From contig JAEWAD010000561.1 of the NCBI GenBank assembly GCA_023391905.1, forward strand, positions 1-5,940: a stretch of DNA of 5,940 nt, in the 5' to 3' direction. The translations under genes were made by a program, and so were the position numbers. The notes under the pieces are model-generated. The model did not search any database. It was not told the DNA's origin and saw only the letters and a program-made list of their open reading frames with translations. Below, in pieces: positions 4,799-5,940 of the stretch; position 1 is the first letter of the stretch, and each line of letters opens with the position of its first letter. Origin of the DNA: Pseudomonadota bacterium. Its GTDB lineage: Bacteria > Pseudomonadota > Alphaproteobacteria > Rhizobiales > Kaistiaceae.

Positions 4799-5940
4799 AT
4801 GGTCGCCGCGCCGCGCCACTTCGGCCCTCGCATTTCGCTCTTCTATATCGGCTTCTTCGTCGTCGGCGGGCTGATGACGCCGTTCTTCCCGGCCTGGCTC
4901 AAGCTGCGCGGGCTGACGCCGGAGCAGATCGGCGTCTGCCTCGCCTTTCCGCTGGCGCTCCGGCTTTTGATCATGCCGGCCGCGAGCGCCTTCGTCGACC
5001 GCGCCCCCAACCGGCGCTTCGCCATCGTGCTGTTCACCATCCTGGCGCTGCTGAGCTTCGTTCCGGCGACGCTCGTGGAGGGATACTGGCCGATCCTGCT
5101 GCTGACGGGTGTCGCCACCGCCATTTTCGGCCTGGCCATGCCGGCGATCGACGCGCTGGCGCTGACCGGGGTGCGCCGCTTCGCGCTCGACTACGGGAAG
5201 ATGCGGGTCTGGGGCTCGATCAGCTTCATCGTCGTCAGCCTGGGCGGCGGCCTGGTCTTCGGCCATTTCGGCGGGGCGGCGCTGTCGGTGATGCTGGTCT
5301 GCGGCTATGTGATCGCGGTCGCGTCGGCCTTCCTGCTGCCCGTGACGCCGCCCGACATCCGAGCCGCCGACGATGCGGCGAAGCCGGCGGAGGAATCGGC
5401 CCGCGCGATCCTGACCCGCCGTCCGTTCCTGATCGTCGTCGGCGCCTCGTCGCTCATCACCGCGAGCCATGCCGTCCTCTACTCCTTCGGGACGATCTAC
5501 TGGGAGGAGCTCGGCTTCAGCGGCAGCGAGATCGGCCTGCTATGGGCCATCGGCGTCGTGGCCGAGATCGGCATGTTCGCACTGTCGGGAAGGGCGCTGC
5601 GGCGGATGCCGGCCGAGCGGCTGATCCTGATCGGCGCGATCGCGTCGATCGTTCGCTGGCTGCTGTTTCCGCTCGCGACTAGCCTCATGGCATCGCTGGC
5701 CCTCCAGCTTCTGCATGCACTGACCTTCGCGGCCGCCTATGCCGGCATGCAGCTCGCCATCGCGCGCGACGTGCCGGAGCGGATGATGGCGTCGGCCCAG
5801 GGTATTTCCCAGACGGCGGCCGGCGTGGTCCTGGCGCTCACGACCATCCTGTCGGGACCGCTCTATGGCCATCTCGGCGCGATGGCGTTCCCGACCATGG
5901 CTGTCGGCGGCGTTCTCGCCGTGATTGTCCTGTTGTTGGC
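4799..5940 (+). CDS. MFS transporter, 3-phenylpropionate transporter (PPP/HcaT)-like, 3' end outside the window
   Basis: The frame is open for 380 codons and runs off the right edge without a stop. The protein has about 12 hydrophobic segments: roughly 11-33, 43-62, 73-92, 96-120, 138-157, 160-180, then a charged loop (181-208), 209-233, 244-264, 274-293, 296-320, 336-356 and 363 onward. This is the two-bundle plan of the major facilitator superfamily. LRGLTPEQIG (36-45) after the first helix and DYGKMRVWGSISF (131-143) before the fifth are typical of the MFS_1-like PPP family that includes E. coli HcaT. That family is linked to uptake of aromatic acids, but most members are untested. The start ATG at 4799 has AGGA five bases upstream (4790-4793), a good ribosome site. 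Almost the whole protein is present; only the end of the last helix and the C-terminal tail appear to be missing. Confidence 0.85.
   Translation, partial: MVAAPRHFGPRISLFYIGFFVVGGLMTPFFPAWLKLRGLTPEQIGVCLAFPLALRLLIMPAASAFVDRAPNRRFAIVLFTILALLSFVPATLVEGYWPILLLTGVATAIFGLAMPAIDALALTGVRRFALDYGKMRVWGSISFIVVSLGGGLVFGHFGGAALSVMLVCGYVIAVASAFLLPVTPPDIRAADDAAKPAEESARAILTRRPFLIVVGASSLITASHAVLYSFGTIYWEELGFSGSEIGLLWAIGVVAEIGMFALSGRALRRMPAERLILIGAIASIVRWLLFPLATSLMASLALQLLHALTFAAAYAGMQLAIARDVPERMMASAQGISQTAAGVVLALTTILSGPLYGHLGAMAFPTMAVGGVLAVIVLLL

Noticed and set aside
4607..5470. 287-codon open frame on the - strand opposite the MFS gene
   Set aside because: The product is a low-complexity Arg/Asp/Gln-rich sequence, the usual mirror image of a hydrophobic membrane-protein gene. 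The + strand frame has a good ribosome site and MFS motifs.
4744..5682. 312-codon + strand frame overlapping the MFS gene
   Set aside because: Its translation is rich in Arg, Pro and Ala with no family signature. The overlapping frame from 4799 gives a coherent 12-helix transporter.
1..5940. Search for RNA genes, CRISPR arrays, insertion sequences, toxin-antitoxin pairs or phage genes
   Set aside because: No tRNA-like fold, regular repeat array, transposase, terminal inverted repeat or small paired genes were seen. Nearly all the sequence is taken up by ordinary metabolic and transport genes.

Overview
The window is GC-rich, with third codon positions mostly G or C. The genes are densely packed and have the look of a Hyphomicrobiales (Rhizobiales) alphaproteobacterium. 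The strongest lineage hint is the gene pair at its centre, which resembles the phosphate-starvation lipid-remodelling genes plcP and agt described in Sinorhizobium, Agrobacterium and Mesorhizobium. Genus and species cannot be told from the sequence alone.

Layout. Positions 1-40 are probably the 3' end of a + strand gene. It converges on a - strand FAH-family hydrolase gene (103-951), and a hairpin terminator (about 47-82) lies between the two stop codons. The hydrolase gene is divergent from a + strand LysE/RhtB-family amino-acid exporter gene (1151-1744). The 199-base gap between them holds two palindromic candidate operators and a hairpin. From there everything reads on the + strand: a Pho-box-like direct repeat (1748-1765), a metallophosphoesterase (1820-2629, PlcP-type), a GT4 glycosyltransferase (2626-3660, Agt-type, overlapping the previous stop as ATGA), a PLP-dependent serine/threonine dehydratase-like enzyme (3697-4668), a 130-base gap with a GC-rich palindrome, and a major facilitator superfamily transporter that runs off the right edge (4799 to beyond 5940).

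How the genes work together. The centrepiece is the Pho box-plcP-agt unit. In characterised relatives, PlcP cleaves the headgroup from membrane phospholipids to give diacylglycerol and a phosphorylated headgroup. Agt then transfers a sugar from a nucleotide sugar to that diacylglycerol, so phosphorus-free glycolipids replace phospholipids when phosphate is short. The tight overlap and the upstream Pho-box-like repeat fit this model. Automatic annotation would probably call the first gene a UDP-2,3-diacylglucosamine diphosphatase (LpxH) and the second a generic glycosyltransferase, hiding the pathway. The dehydratase starts 37 bases after agt with no visible terminator, so it may be co-transcribed, but nothing in its sequence links it to lipid metabolism. 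The hydrolase, exporter and MFS transporter look like ordinary accessory metabolic and transport genes.

I found no RNA genes, insertion sequences, CRISPR arrays or phage genes. I did not find a wholly new system. The most valuable observation is the lipid-remodelling operon and its putative phosphate control.
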